Below are positions 39,848 to 48,781 of a DNA stretch of 64,000 bases, in pieces. The notes beneath the pieces were generated by a model that made no database searches, was not told the DNA's origin, and saw nothing but the letters and a program-made list of their open reading frames with translations. The position numbers and the translations under genes are program-made. Position 1 is the first letter of the stretch. Every line of letters begins with the position of its first letter. Source of the DNA: Thermococcus sp. (GTDB taxonomy: Archaea > Methanobacteriota_B > Thermococci > Thermococcales > Thermococcaceae); assembly GCF_027063845.1 (NCBI RefSeq), contig NZ_JAMOQU010000101.1:1-64000 (forward strand). The letters are read 5' to 3'.

Positions 39848-40347
39848 GGAGGATTCTCCACGTGGATTACAGCCTCTGCATCGGTTGTGAAACCTGTGAG
39901 GGAGTGTGCGAGTTCATCCATCACGGAAAGCCCAACATAAGGGTCTACTACACGGTAACGGGCATTCCGATTCCAATAACCTGCAGACATTGCGAAAAGG
40001 CCCCCTGTATGGACGTCTGTCCCTCTGGAGCGATATTCAAGGACTACGACGGGGCGGTTATAATAGACCCGGACAAGTGCATAGGCTGTATGATGTGCCT
40101 GGCCGTCTGCCCCTTTGGCGTCCCAACCTTTGACGTGAAGCTCAAGGTCATGACCAAGTGCGACATGTGCGCCGACAGGAGAAAGCTCGGAATGGCCCCC
40201 GCGTGCAGTGAGATGTGTCCTGCCGAGGCAATATTCTTTGGAAAGCCCGAGGAAATCGAGGACGAAATAAGGCGCAGGACGGCCGAAAAGATAGCGAGGG
40301 AGAGGATGTCAACAATACCGCTCGAGGGGGTTGGGAGGCTACCCTGA
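39844..40347 (+). CDS. 4Fe-4S electron-transfer protein (HydN/CooF-like)
   Basis: Four CxxCxxCxxxC-type motifs (CIGCETCEGVCEF, CRHCEKAPCMDVCP, CIGCMMCLAVCPFG, CDMCADRR..CSEMCP). Confidence 0.87.
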   Translation: MRRILHVDYSLCIGCETCEGVCEFIHHGKPNIRVYYTVTGIPIPITCRHCEKAPCMDVCPSGAIFKDYDGAVIIDPDKCIGCMMCLAVCPFGVPTFDVKLKVMTKCDMCADRRKLGMAPACSEMCPAEAIFFGKPEEIEDEIRRRTAEKIARERMSTIPLEGVGRLP

Positions 40348-40441
40348 AAGCCTTTAGATAACCATTTCTCTTTTTTAATGCATTAACGTTGGTGAATCCA
40401 GTGATTCATAGCCTAAACTCTCCCCGTCTTGAAAAATTAGA

Positions 40442-40458
40442 GTTCTAAACCTTTAGTT
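40442..40458 (+). promoter_or_regulatory. Perfect SurR-type site GTTctaAACctttaGTT
   Basis: Exact match to GTTn3AACn5GTT, directly upstream of a TATA-like CGCTTTTAT and the frhA-like gene. Confidence 0.75.
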
Positions 40459-40520
40459 CAAAAAACGCTTTTATCGTGCGTTTTGAATCTAAAAATGAGG
40501 CGAAAGTGGAGGTGAAAACT

Positions 40521-41693
40521 TTGGGCGAGGTAACCTTTGACAAAGTGTGCAGGATTGCGGGTGAGGCCAAGCTCATCCTGTACGAGGAAGACGAAGTTGT
40601 TCAGGATGCCCTCTTCATAGCGACCGCCCCCGTTAGGGGCTTCGAGAAGATGGTCGTCGGAAAGAACCCCCTCTTTGCGGTCGAGGCCGTCATGAGGATA
40701 TGCGGCCTCTGCCACGCCTCCCACGGCATAGCGGCGAGTGAAGCCATAGAGCACGCCATAGGGGTCACTCCCCCGAGGAACGGCAGGCTCATGCGGGAAG
40801 CCCTCGGCCTGATAAACAGGGCCCAGAGCCACGCTCTGCTCTTCCTCATGGTCGCGGGCGACCTGATTAAGGAGGAAAAGAGGAACGACGTGCTCTTCAA
40901 GCTCATGGACTTCCACGCAAAAATAAGCGACTACCTGCTCAAGCTCGGTGGTGCTGCTACCCACCCACCGAACCTGACTATAGGGGGAATGCTCTCAGTC
41001 CCGAAGTGGAGCGTCTTCAACAACCTGAAGGCGAGGTTCAAAGACCTCACTGCAAGCTGGGAGGCCACCGAGGAGCTTCTAATCGACGAGGACATCCAGA
41101 CCGAGATTGCGGATGAGCTTAGGGGGGCCAAAAGGCCCTTCAAATACCTCGCGAGCGGCTTCTTCTACGGGGACAGGTACAACATCGAGTGGGATAAGGT
41201 CTCAAGCGTTCCCTACTACGAATTCAGGAAGGAGGAGGCTGCGAGGGAATCAACGACGCTCGTCTCGTTCTACAACGGCGAGAAGGTCGAGACGGGACCG
41301 AGGGCGAGGATGATTACGTACCGCGAGTTCAGGGACGAATCCCTCTACGGTTTACACCTCGCGAGAATAGAGGACACGAGGCTGGCCATCCAGAGGCTCG
41401 GCGAAATCCTTGACGAGATTAGAATGGAGGAGCCCTTTAGGGCTGGGGACATAACTTTCAGGCCGGGGAAGGGTGTTGGCGTTTACGAAGCTCCAAGGGG
41501 AACGCTCATCCACTACGTCGAGCTCGGGGAGGAGGGAAGGGTTCTGAAGTCAAGGATAGTAGTTCCAACCATGTTCAACATCCCGGTCATGGAGGAGATG
41601 GCGAAGGGTCTGAGCGTTAAAGCCGCAGAGGCCGTTATGAGGCTCTACGACCCGTGTATACCCTGCACGACCCACGTCGTGAGGTTGAGGTGA
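40521..41693 (+). CDS. frhA: FrhA-like [NiFe]-hydrogenase large (alpha) subunit
   Basis: RICGLCHASHG N-terminal and DPCIPCTTH C-terminal Ni ligands; ORF opens at 40476 but TTG at 40521 follows RBS GGAGGTG and lies downstream of the predicted TSS. Confidence 0.87.
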   Translation: MGEVTFDKVCRIAGEAKLILYEEDEVVQDALFIATAPVRGFEKMVVGKNPLFAVEAVMRICGLCHASHGIAASEAIEHAIGVTPPRNGRLMREALGLINRAQSHALLFLMVAGDLIKEEKRNDVLFKLMDFHAKISDYLLKLGGAATHPPNLTIGGMLSVPKWSVFNNLKARFKDLTASWEATEELLIDEDIQTEIADELRGAKRPFKYLASGFFYGDRYNIEWDKVSSVPYYEFRKEEAARESTTLVSFYNGEKVETGPRARMITYREFRDESLYGLHLARIEDTRLAIQRLGEILDEIRMEEPFRAGDITFRPGKGVGVYEAPRGTLIHYVELGEEGRVLKSRIVVPTMFNIPVMEEMAKGLSVKAAEAVMRLYDPCIPCTTHVVRLR

Positions 41694-42379
41694 TGCTCAT
41701 GGAGAAGCTCAAGGTTCTCCACGTGGATTTTGCCGGGTGTGAGGGATGCAACGTCAGCATAATCAGAGCTTATCCCAAGCTGATGAACGAGATAGAGCTC
41801 GACATCTCCTACCTCCGCGACGGCCCTCCCAAGTACGACGAATACGACGTTGCCTTAATAACGGGCGGGGCCTGCATGAACGAACCGAGAATCCTCGAGG
41901 AGCTGAGGGAGATAAGGGAAAAGGCCAAGGTCATTGTCGCCTTCGGCTCTTGCGCGTCGCTCGGCGGAATACTGCGCTTCGCCCGAGGGGGCCAAGAGCC
42001 GAGGCCAGACCACAGGAACTTCCAGCCGATAAACAGCGTAATACCAGTTGACTACTCCATCCCAGGCTGTCCCCCAACGCCACAGATGCTCCAGTCGTTC
42101 TTCAAGTTCTTCATGGCGGGGAACGAGTCGAGGCTCAGGCTGTTCAAGGTGACCGCTGGCCTGAAGAAGCTGAGCGGATTCGACCTCATCGACGACATAG
42201 TTCTCACGGGCCTGTGCATAGGCTGTGGCGCCTGCGAGCTGTCCTGCCCGACCGGCGCGATAAGGCTCGTGGAGAAGAGGCCAACCATAATCCAGGAGAG
42301 GTGCATAAGGTGTGGAACCTGCTACATCCGCTGTCCGCGCGCGTCCCAGTTAATATGCCTTGGAGGTGAAAAGCCATGA
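41693..42379 (+). CDS. frhG: FrhG-like [NiFe]-hydrogenase small (gamma) subunit with ferredoxin domain
   Basis: VDFAGCEGCNVSIIRAYP, AFGSCASLGG, PGCPPTPQML, C-terminal CIGCGACELSCPTGAI / CIRCGTCYIRCP. Confidence 0.87.
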   Translation: MLMEKLKVLHVDFAGCEGCNVSIIRAYPKLMNEIELDISYLRDGPPKYDEYDVALITGGACMNEPRILEELREIREKAKVIVAFGSCASLGGILRFARGGQEPRPDHRNFQPINSVIPVDYSIPGCPPTPQMLQSFFKFFMAGNESRLRLFKVTAGLKKLSGFDLIDDIVLTGLCIGCGACELSCPTGAIRLVEKRPTIIQERCIRCGTCYIRCPRASQLICLGGEKP

Positions 42380-43206
42380 TGCCAATCGGTGAAAACCTCC
42401 TCGGACAGTTTCGCGGTGTTTATCTTGCCCGGGCGAAGGACGAGGAGATACTCAAGAGGAAGGTCGCGAGCGGTGGGGCGGTAACGGCGCTCCTCTGCTA
42501 CGCCCTCGATAAGGGACTCGTCGATGGAGTCGTGACCTCAAAGAGGGTGAAGGGGTTCGAGGGCAAAGCCGTTGTCGCGCGCAACAAGGAGGAACTGCTT
42601 GAGGCAGCTGGCAACAGCTGGAGCATAGTTCCATTCGCGGCCAGGATAAAGGCGAAGATCGAGGAGGAAGACCTCAAGGAGGTCGCGATAGTCTGCCTGC
42701 CCTGCCAGGCCCAGTTCTTCGGCCAGATGAGGGACTTCCCGATACTCGAGACGGACTTCGGCAACAGGATTAAGTACATAATCAGCCTGTTCTGCATGGG
42801 CACCTTCGCGTTCGAGGCCTTCCTGAACTACCTCCGCGTCCGCTATGGCGTCAGGGCGGAGAACATAAAGAACATCCGCCTGGGAAGGGAGTTCCTGGAG
42901 GTTCACCACAACGGCACGGTTCTCGCGATACCGCTGAAGGAGGCTTTCTCCTACCTCCAGACTGGCTGTCTGGTGTGCACCGACTACACAGGACTGTGGA
43001 GCGACGTCTCGGCTGGATTCGTCGAGAGCGAGCCAGGATGGACGGTACTTATAACGAGAAACGCCCGCGGAGAGGAGCTTGTGAAAGGGGCGGAAAAAGA
43101 GGGCTACATAGAGCTCCGCGACGGTTCCCATGTCCTCGGGGACATTCTGAAGAGGGCGAGGGAAAAGGTTGCCAGGGCGCAGAGGAACATGGCACAGCTA
43201 TTCTGA
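42376..43206 (+). CDS. frhB: FrhB-like hydrogenase beta subunit (coenzyme F420 hydrogenase beta family)
   Basis: KVASGGAVTALLCYALDKGLVDGVV; CLPCQAQFFGQMRD; LFCMGTFAFEAFLNYL; CLVCTDYTGLWSDVSAGF. Confidence 0.85.
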   Translation: MMPIGENLLGQFRGVYLARAKDEEILKRKVASGGAVTALLCYALDKGLVDGVVTSKRVKGFEGKAVVARNKEELLEAAGNSWSIVPFAARIKAKIEEEDLKEVAIVCLPCQAQFFGQMRDFPILETDFGNRIKYIISLFCMGTFAFEAFLNYLRVRYGVRAENIKNIRLGREFLEVHHNGTVLAIPLKEAFSYLQTGCLVCTDYTGLWSDVSAGFVESEPGWTVLITRNARGEELVKGAEKEGYIELRDGSHVLGDILKRAREKVARAQRNMAQLF

Positions 43207-43334
43207 CCCTTTTCTCTTTGATGATTTTACACCCCTCTTGTTGTTAATCTATATTGTTTGCCTCCTACTTGGAAGAATACAAAAGAGTAAAACGGAGAAA
43301 ATTGGGCCTTATTTTAACTGTTCTCCCATATCTA

Positions 43335-43351
43335 AACCTTTGGTTGGAAAC
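43335..43351 (-). promoter_or_regulatory. Perfect SurR-type site, reverse orientation: AACctttgGTTggaAAC
   Basis: Exact reverse complement of GTTn3AACn5GTT, 18 bp before a TATA-like ACCGTTTTAAGC (43367-43377). Confidence 0.72.
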
Positions 43352-43470
43352 TAAGCTGTTAAAAAACCGTTTTAAGCAAAAACACGAAGCTGATTCTGAA
43401 GGAAAACATGGACATCTAGGTAATAGATGAGCATTGATGACTATAAAAATACATAAAGGGGGTGTTCCCG

Positions 43471-45603
43471 TTGGAAGAAAAGCTCGTACCGGTCGTTTGT
43501 CCGTACTGCGGGGTTGGGTGCAGGCTGTACATAAAAAGCCTTGACGGCTACCCGCGGGGAATCGAGTACGCAAAGGACATACCGGGCATCTCAAACGAGA
43601 ACGGAAAGCTCTGTCCGAAGGGCAACGCCGTTCTCGAGTACCTCCTGGCGAAGGACAGGCTCAAGAAGCCTCTGAAGGCAACGGAGCAGGGCAAGTTCGT
43701 CGAGATAAGCTGGAGCGAGGCCATAAAGGAGGTCGCCGAGAGGCTTAGGGCCTACTCCAAGGACGACCCCAACGCGATGATGTTCTTCGGTTCCGCGAGA
43801 ACCTTCAACGAGCCCAACTACCTCATCCAGAAGCTGGCCAGAATGCTCGGAACGAACAACGTTGACCACTGTGCTCGCTTGTGCCACTCCTCAACGGTCT
43901 CCGGCCTGAAGGCCGTCTTTGGCGCTGGGGCGATGACCAACACCTACAAGGACATCGAGGAGGCGAACGTAATCTTCATCATAGGCCACAACTACGCCGA
44001 GACCCACCCGGTTGGCTTCCGCTACGTTCTAAAGGCCAAGGAGAGGGGCGCAAAGGTCATCGTCGCCGACCCGAGGTTCACGAGGACGGCGTGGTTCGCG
44101 GACATATTCCTCCAGCACTATCCAGGAACCGACATAGCGCTTCTCAACGGCATGATGCACGTCATCATCAAGGAGAACCTCTACGACGAGGACTTCGTGA
44201 TGAGAAGGTGCGTCGGCTTCGACGAGCTGGCAAGAACCGTCGAGAAGTTCACACCAGAATACGTTGAGAAGATAACCGGCGTTCCGGCCGAGCTCATAGT
44301 CCAGGCCGCGAGAACCTTCGCAACCGCTGGAAAGGGTGTCATAACCTGGGCGATGGGCCTGACCCAGCACACCCACGGCCACGACAACGTCAGGTTGGCC
44401 GCAACGCTCTCGGCAATATGTGGCTACCAGGGGAAGGAGGGCTGTGGAGTCTCGCCGATGCGCGGTCAGAACAACGTCCAGGGCGCGTGCGACCTCGGAG
44501 TCCTCCCGAACGTCTTCCCCGGTTACCAGGCAGTTACCGACCCCGAGAAGAGGAAGTTCTTTGAGGAGTTCTGGGGCGTCGAGCTGAGCGGTGAAGTCGG
44601 CCTCACCGTCATCGAAGCGGCCCACGCCATAGAGAAGGGCAAGGTGAAGGCCTACTACATCATGGGCGAGAACCCGGTCATAAGCGACGCCAACACGAAC
44701 CACGTTCTCAAAGCCCTCCAGAAGCTTGAGTTCATGGTCGTCCAGGACATAGTGCCAACTCCAACGATGGAGTTCGCCGACATAGTCCTGCCAGCGGCCG
44801 CGATGCTTGAGAACGAGGGTTCCCTCACCAACACGGAAAGGAGGGTGCAGTGGAGCTTCCAGGCGCTGAACCCGCCAGGTGAAGCTAGGCCCGACTGGTG
44901 GATAGTGAGCGAAATCGGAAAGGCCGCAGGGTTCTCCGGAGACGGGGCGAGAGGATTCAGGTACACCTCCCCTGAGGACATTCTCAGGGAAATCAACGCG
45001 TGCACGCCTCAGTACGGGGGCATAACGCCCGAGAGGCTCAAGAGCAACCTGGCCGGAATCCACTGGCCGTGTCCGAGCGAAGACCATCCTGGAACGAGGG
45101 TTCTCTACAAGGAGAGGTTCCTGACTCCAGACGGAAAAGCCCACCTCGCGGCGGTTGACTACAGGGGGCCAGCTGAGGTGCCGGACGAGGAGTACCCGTT
45201 CCTGCTCACCACGGTAAGGTACGTCGGCCACTACCACACGCTCACGATGACGGGAAGGAGCAAGGCCCTTGTCAAGCGCTGGCCAGAGCCCTTGGCCGAG
45301 ATACACCCAGAGGACGCCGAAAGGCTCGGCATAAAGACCGGCGACTGGATAAAGATAGAGACGAAGAGAGGTGCTTACCCGGTCAGGGCCAAGGTCACCA
45401 GGACCGTCAAGAAGGGGGTAATAGCGGTTCCCTGGCACTGGGGGGCAAACGTCCTCACCAACGACGCCCTCGACCCGGTCTCAAAGATACCCGAAACCAA
45501 GGCCTGCGCCTGCAGAATAGCGAAGATAAGCGAAGAGGAAGCGAGGGAGCTGATGAAGGCCGTTCCAAAGGTTATACCCGAGTTTGAGGTCGTGAAGGGG
45601 TGA
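43471..45603 (+). CDS. fdhA: Formate dehydrogenase alpha subunit, molybdopterin/tungstopterin oxidoreductase (cysteine form)
   Basis: CPYCGVGCRLYI 4Fe-4S motif; NNVDHCARLCHSSTVSGL with Cys at the active-site position; GMGLTQHTHG..; MRGQNNVQGACDLG. TTG start after AAAGGGGGTG; ORF opens at 43462. Confidence 0.92.
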   Translation: MEEKLVPVVCPYCGVGCRLYIKSLDGYPRGIEYAKDIPGISNENGKLCPKGNAVLEYLLAKDRLKKPLKATEQGKFVEISWSEAIKEVAERLRAYSKDDPNAMMFFGSARTFNEPNYLIQKLARMLGTNNVDHCARLCHSSTVSGLKAVFGAGAMTNTYKDIEEANVIFIIGHNYAETHPVGFRYVLKAKERGAKVIVADPRFTRTAWFADIFLQHYPGTDIALLNGMMHVIIKENLYDEDFVMRRCVGFDELARTVEKFTPEYVEKITGVPAELIVQAARTFATAGKGVITWAMGLTQHTHGHDNVRLAATLSAICGYQGKEGCGVSPMRGQNNVQGACDLGVLPNVFPGYQAVTDPEKRKFFEEFWGVELSGEVGLTVIEAAHAIEKGKVKAYYIMGENPVISDANTNHVLKALQKLEFMVVQDIVPTPTMEFADIVLPAAAMLENEGSLTNTERRVQWSFQALNPPGEARPDWWIVSEIGKAAGFSGDGARGFRYTSPEDILREINACTPQYGGITPERLKSNLAGIHWPCPSEDHPGTRVLYKERFLTPDGKAHLAAVDYRGPAEVPDEEYPFLLTTVRYVGHYHTLTMTGRSKALVKRWPEPLAEIHPEDAERLGIKTGDWIKIETKRGAYPVRAKVTRTVKKGVIAVPWHWGANVLTNDALDPVSKIPETKACACRIAKISEEEARELMKAVPKVIPEFEVVKG

Positions 45604-45608
45604 TTTGA

Positions 45609-46109
45609 ATGGCCAGGAAGACCATCTTTATCGATTTTTCAAAGTGCATTGAGTGCCGCGCCTGTGAGGTCGCCTGTGAGAGAGAGCACAACGGCAGGTC
45701 GTTCATCAACGTCTTCGAGTGGCAGGAAATGGCCGCTATGGCCCTCAACTGCCGCCACTGTGAGAAGGCCCCGTGTGTCGAGGTCTGTCCCACCAACGCC
45801 CTCTACCGCGACGAGGATGGAGCAGTCCTGCTCGCTCCGCAGAAGTGTATCGGCTGTCTCATGTGTGGCATAGTCTGCCCCTTCGGAATCCCAGAGCTCG
45901 ACGTACTCGACAAGATAATGATGAAGTGCGACCTCTGCTCCCACAGGAGGGCCGAAGGAAAGCTCCCGGCCTGTGTAGAGACCTGCCCGACCGACGCGCT
46001 CCTCTTCGGGGACTTCAACGATATACAGCGGATGAGGAGAAGGGAATTCACGGAGAAAGCGATAGAGATAGCCAAGAAGGGGGAGAGAATCTCCCTGAGA
46101 GCCCTCTGA
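45609..46109 (+). CDS. 4Fe-4S electron-transfer protein (HydN/HycB-like)
   Basis: CIECRACEVACERE, CRHCEKAPCVEVCPTNAL, CIGCLMCGIVCPFG, CDLCSHRR..CVETCPTDAL. Confidence 0.88.
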   Translation: MARKTIFIDFSKCIECRACEVACEREHNGRSFINVFEWQEMAAMALNCRHCEKAPCVEVCPTNALYRDEDGAVLLAPQKCIGCLMCGIVCPFGIPELDVLDKIMMKCDLCSHRRAEGKLPACVETCPTDALLFGDFNDIQRMRRREFTEKAIEIAKKGERISLRAL

Positions 46110-46119
46110 GGTGGTGGGC

Positions 46120-47562
46120 ATGGAAGAACTTTTCCTTCTTTCCTTCTCAATTCCTCTCGCCGCGGGGCTTATGCTGTTCAAACTCGATGGTAAGCGGGCG
46201 GATTATTTCATGCTCATCACTGTCATCATCACAACCCTCCTCAACGTCCTCGGGGTTTACGAGTTCTGCTCCTCTGGAATGAAAACCATCCATAAGGCCC
46301 TGCTGACCTCAAAAAGCCTGGGCGAGGTTTACGGCGTTTTGATAGACCCGATGAGCGTTGCGGTCGGCCTTGTGGTATCAACGGCGGGCTTGCTCTTCAT
46401 GCTGTACGCGGTTGATTACATGAGCCCGAACAACAGGGAACATCCCGTTTACGAGGGTAAGGGACGCTTTTACGCCTGGATGGTGCTCTTCATAGGCGCG
46501 ACCCTTGCCTTCGTGTACTCGTCGTCGGTTCTCCAGTTGCTGATATTCTTCGAGATAATGAGCCTCGCCTGCTGGGGTGTCGTGAGCTACTACGGAAGCA
46601 AGGAGGCCAAGCGGTCCGCTTACAAGGCCTTCATCGTCACTAACTTCGGCGCGATGATAGGTCTCTACACTGCCGTTGGCGTTGGAATTACACACCTCCA
46701 CAATCTGAGCCTCTTCGCCTACTCCTCCCTCGAGAGCCATTTGAAGCTGATTGTGTTCCTGGCCGTTGTTATAGCGGCCTTCACGAAGAGCGCCCAGTTC
46801 CCCTTCTACTCATGGCTACCTGATGCGATGGTTGCCCCAACACCAGCGAGCGCCTTCCTTCACGGCGCGGCGATGGTCGAGATGGGTGTCTTCCTCCTCG
46901 CGAGATTCATCCAGTTCATGCAACCGATTCCGAGGGAAGGCTTCTACGTCATGGCGGGCCTGATAATAGCCACCCAGCTAATCTGCATCCTCATGTATCC
47001 CTTCCAGAGGGATGCGAAAAGGCTCTTGGCCTATTCAACGATAGCCGAATCTGGCTTGATGTACGTCGCCCTCGCAACGGCCGTCCTCGGCATGGAGAGC
47101 GGTCTTCAGGCCTCGGTCTTCCAGCTCTTCAACCACGCCTACATCAAGGGCTTAGCATTCCTCACCGCTGGAACCTTCAGCTACGCCCTCGGAACCCTTG
47201 AGATGGACAGGATAAGGGGACTAATCAAATCCCCGGTGGTCGGCTACGGCTGGACCTTTGCGCTCCTCGGTTTGGCTGGCGTCCCGCCTTTCGGCGTGTT
47301 CTTTGGAAAGCTCGGCATACTCAGCAACGCGAACGCAATGAGGGAGAGCATGCTCGTCCTGGCTATGTTCGCCCTCCTCCTGCTGGACTCGGCGGTGTTT
47401 CTCATGGTGTCGCTGAAGAGGGTGCACTCGATGGTCTTCAGCGAAGGCAACGAGAGAGTCGAGATAACGCCACTGATGAAGGTCGTGATGGTAATCCTGC
47501 TGATACTGGCGATAATAGCCCCGTACATAGCCTACCCGCTGGTCGCTAAGGTGGGGTGGTGA
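46120..47562 (+). CDS. Formate hydrogenlyase membrane subunit, Mrp-D/NuoN-type
   Basis: 14+ TM; SAQFPFYSWLPDAMVAPTPASAFLHGAAMVEMGVF; KRLLAYSTIAESGLMYVAL proton-translocating subunit signature. Confidence 0.85.
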   Translation: MEELFLLSFSIPLAAGLMLFKLDGKRADYFMLITVIITTLLNVLGVYEFCSSGMKTIHKALLTSKSLGEVYGVLIDPMSVAVGLVVSTAGLLFMLYAVDYMSPNNREHPVYEGKGRFYAWMVLFIGATLAFVYSSSVLQLLIFFEIMSLACWGVVSYYGSKEAKRSAYKAFIVTNFGAMIGLYTAVGVGITHLHNLSLFAYSSLESHLKLIVFLAVVIAAFTKSAQFPFYSWLPDAMVAPTPASAFLHGAAMVEMGVFLLARFIQFMQPIPREGFYVMAGLIIATQLICILMYPFQRDAKRLLAYSTIAESGLMYVALATAVLGMESGLQASVFQLFNHAYIKGLAFLTAGTFSYALGTLEMDRIRGLIKSPVVGYGWTFALLGLAGVPPFGVFFGKLGILSNANAMRESMLVLAMFALLLLDSAVFLMVSLKRVHSMVFSEGNERVEITPLMKVVMVILLILAIIAPYIAYPLVAKVGW

Positions 47563-47564
47563 GG

Positions 47565-48779
47565 ATGTTCGAGGTGACGCTTACCTTCTCACTCGACAGG
47601 ATTTCAGTCCTCTTCGCGCTGAACGTCGCGATACTCGGAATAGCGGCGCTGATAGGGTCGTTGAAGTACATGGGAATCTACCGCTTCAAGCCGAAGATAC
47701 CCTACTACCCGACCCTGTTCATCTTCATAGCCGCAATGCTACTCATCCCGATGGTTCAGGACTGGCTGAGCTTCCTCTTCCTCTGGGAGATAATGACGCT
47801 CGCCTCGTACTTCCTCATAATCTACGACTGGCCCGAGGAGAACGTCAAGAGGGCAGGATGGAAGTACTTCGTAACGATGCACCTCTTCGACACCTCACCG
47901 CTCATGCTCGCGGTCACGCTCTACTACGCCGGCCAGGGCACCTTCAACTTCGGCCCGATAAGCGAGTACAAAACTGCCATAGTTGCCCTCTTCCTCTTCG
48001 GATTCGCAGCCAAGGCAGGCCTCTTCCCGCTCCACTTCTGGCTACCTGACGCCCACCCGGCCGCCCCAAGTCCCGTCTCAGCTTTGATGAGCGGTGCGAT
48101 GGTAGAGCTCGGCATCTACGGGAGCATAAGAGTCCTGGATGCGGTGAACTGGAGCGTTCCTGGCTGGATAGCCTGGCTCGTCGGAGCGATGGCGGTCTTG
48201 AGCATGCTTTCAGCAATAATAACCTACCCGCACCAGACGGACGTTAAGAGGCTCTTCGCCTGGTCTACGATAGACAACATCGGCTGGATGTACGCATTCC
48301 TCCTCGCCGGATTACTCGGAGTTGCGGGAATCGAGAAGGGGGTGAGCTACTACGTTCTGGCTCACGGCCTTGCCAAGGGGGCCGCTTTCCTGACGACTGG
48401 TGCACTACTCTACGTCTTCGGCACGAGGAACCTGGACGAGATGAAAGGCATGATAAACTCCGACCAGACGACGGCAGGGCTCTTGATAGCTTCAATCTTT
48501 GCCCTCGAAGGCGTTCCACCGTTCAACCTGTTCCTCAACAAGGTCGAGGCCATTAAAACGCTCTTCCAAGTCAACGGATGGCTGGCGCTCTTCGTGGGGC
48601 TCGAATGGGTTATAGCGTTCATCATTTTCCTGAGAACAATCCACGTCTACGTGATAAGCGACGGAAAGCCCGAAGTCAAGCGCAAACTGCCGGTTAGCAT
48701 AGCCATAGCCGTGATAATCCTCCTGATTCTCTCGCTCGCGAGCCAGTTCGTGTGCAACCACGTGTGGACGGGGTGGTGA
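47565..48779 (+). CDS. Formate hydrogenlyase membrane subunit, Mrp-D/NuoM-type
   Basis: KAGLFPLHFWLPDAHPAAPSPVSALMSGAMVELGIYG; KRLFAWSTIDNIGWMYAFL. Confidence 0.85.
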   Translation: MFEVTLTFSLDRISVLFALNVAILGIAALIGSLKYMGIYRFKPKIPYYPTLFIFIAAMLLIPMVQDWLSFLFLWEIMTLASYFLIIYDWPEENVKRAGWKYFVTMHLFDTSPLMLAVTLYYAGQGTFNFGPISEYKTAIVALFLFGFAAKAGLFPLHFWLPDAHPAAPSPVSALMSGAMVELGIYGSIRVLDAVNWSVPGWIAWLVGAMAVLSMLSAIITYPHQTDVKRLFAWSTIDNIGWMYAFLLAGLLGVAGIEKGVSYYVLAHGLAKGAAFLTTGALLYVFGTRNLDEMKGMINSDQTTAGLLIASIFALEGVPPFNLFLNKVEAIKTLFQVNGWLALFVGLEWVIAFIIFLRTIHVYVISDGKPEVKRKLPVSIAIAVIILLILSLASQFVCNHVWTGW

Positions 48780-48781
48780 AA

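Noticed and set aside
43899-43930. Selenocysteine formate dehydrogenase
   Set aside because: The active-site codon region encodes Cys (DHCARLCHSS); no in-frame TGA is present in the ORF.
44029-45438. 469-aa reverse-strand ORF opposite the formate dehydrogenase gene
   Set aside because: Shadow ORF produced by GC-rich codon bias on the antisense strand; no domain recognised and the sense frame is clearly fdhA.
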